Below, one piece after another: positions 31,385 to 31,871 of a stretch of DNA of 31,871 nt. The first letter of the stretch is position 1, and the number at the start of each line of letters is the position of its first letter. The translations under genes were made by a program, and so were the position numbers. Location of the stretch: positions 1-31,871 of IMG/VR virus record IMGVR_UViG_3300031659_000049. One strand, given 5' to 3'. Below the pieces are notes generated by a model. That model was not told the DNA's origin. It ran no database searches and saw nothing but the letters and a program-made list of their open reading frames with translations. Source of the stretch: a virus.

Positions 31385-31871
31385 ATGTCTAATCAAATAA
31401 TCACTACTGAAATTAGTCTTAAAATTGCAATCAAATGTGCCAACGGATTGAAAGCCGGAACAAAAAATAAAGCAATGGTGACAGAGCTAACAACTAGCGC
31501 AGTCATGGCGCACCTAAGCGGTGTTGGTGTTGTTCCTTCGGTCGGCATTAGCGGTGCAGATTTTATTCTTGCTCTTTGGGGAGCCTTGGAAGATAACAAA
31601 GAGGCTCTTGCCGTCTATCGCGCCCAGTTGAACCGCATTAGTAAAAAGATACGCAAAGAGAACGGCGACAAAAACCCTTTAGCTCTAACAGTTAAAGATG
31701 GTGAACTAGTCGATGTTATACCGCGCACCGCTAAAGGCGGTACTGGCGAAGGCGAAGGCGAAGGCGCAGAGACTAGCGCACCAGATACCGCTATAGATCC
31801 CGCGATTAAACTAGCTTTTGAGGTGCTCTCTCGCATGATTAAAAAGGAAAAAGACGAGAAGCAATTGGACG
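31385..31871 (+). CDS. Plus-strand gene of unknown function, 5' part (runs off right edge)
   Basis: An open frame of 162 codons with no stop, beginning MSNQIITTEISLKIAIKCAN. AGGA lies nine bases before the ATG and no earlier in-frame start exists. Features: a helical, Ala/Lys-rich first 60 residues, a basic helix (RAQLNRISKKIRKENG, about 78-93), an acidic Gly-Glu tract (GTGEGEGEGAE, from a GGCGAA triplicate at 31745-31766) and a second charged helix (SRMIKKEKDEKQLD). No family is recognised. The two minus-strand frames opposite are each shorter and have no ribosome site. As the first gene of the divergent arm it may be an early regulator or host-takeover protein; that is inference. Confidence 0.8.
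   Translation, partial: MSNQIITTEISLKIAIKCANGLKAGTKNKAMVTELTTSAVMAHLSGVGVVPSVGISGADFILALWGALEDNKEALAVYRAQLNRISKKIRKENGDKNPLALTVKDGELVDVIPRTAKGGTGEGEGEGAETSAPDTAIDPAIKLAFEVLSRMIKKEKDEKQLD

Noticed and set aside
31393-31836. Two minus-strand frames opposite the last gene
   Set aside because: They are short, have no ribosome site, and face an uninterrupted plus-strand frame with a proper start.
1-31871. CRISPR arrays, tRNA genes and insertion sequences
   Set aside because: I saw no regularly spaced repeats with unique spacers, no tRNA-like cloverleaf and no transposase; the repeats found are coding or lie in the control region.

Overview
The window is part of a tailed double-stranded DNA phage genome, most likely a podovirus-type marine phage. 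The packaging, capsid and tail genes follow podovirus order, there is a gp4/gp12-like short-tail module, and I see no tail tape measure, sheath or baseplate genes. Several small and virion proteins are of types I associate with uncultured marine phages. The host cannot be fixed from the sequence. The promoters are perfect matches to the bacterial housekeeping sigma-factor consensus, so host RNA polymerase is expected to read at least the control region.

From about 30,464 down to 1, every gene is on the minus strand in one tightly packed late block. In transcription order it holds the small terminase, an HTH-like small protein, the large terminase, a putative decoration protein and the portal. 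A 76-residue gene overlaps the portal 3' end in another frame. Next come an acidic virion protein with a DGEFV-type C-terminus, an intrinsic terminator and repeat-rich gap, the scaffold, the major capsid protein, a hairpin, a small basic protein, the tail adaptor and nozzle proteins, and a 1283-residue tail fibre with an S74 self-cleaving chaperone. Small genes follow, one of them holin-like. Five internal/ejection-type or unassigned virion proteins come next, including ones of 1287 and 1427 residues. The block ends with a lysis cassette (M15 peptidase, two exported proteins, a TM/coiled-coil protein, a 3-TM holin) and three small basic proteins, the last cut by the left edge. Genes are joined by TAATG or ATGA overlaps and strong Shine-Dalgarno sites.

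From 30,465 to 31,384 lies a 920-base gap without a convincing gene. It holds two back-to-back promoters, each a perfect TTGACA-17-TATAAT. The minus-strand one would start its transcript at or next to the small-terminase start codon, suggesting a leaderless mRNA. The plus-strand one carries a 6+6 dyad across its -35 and spacer. The rest of the gap holds competing RNA hairpins, a G8AG4 tract, a long imperfect inverted repeat, five copies of TATAGTC, AT-rich tandem repeats, an 8+8 palindrome and a third weaker promoter. It looks like the early/late control region and possibly a replication origin.

At 31,385 a plus-strand gene of unknown function begins and runs off the right edge. It is probably the first gene of the opposite, early arm.
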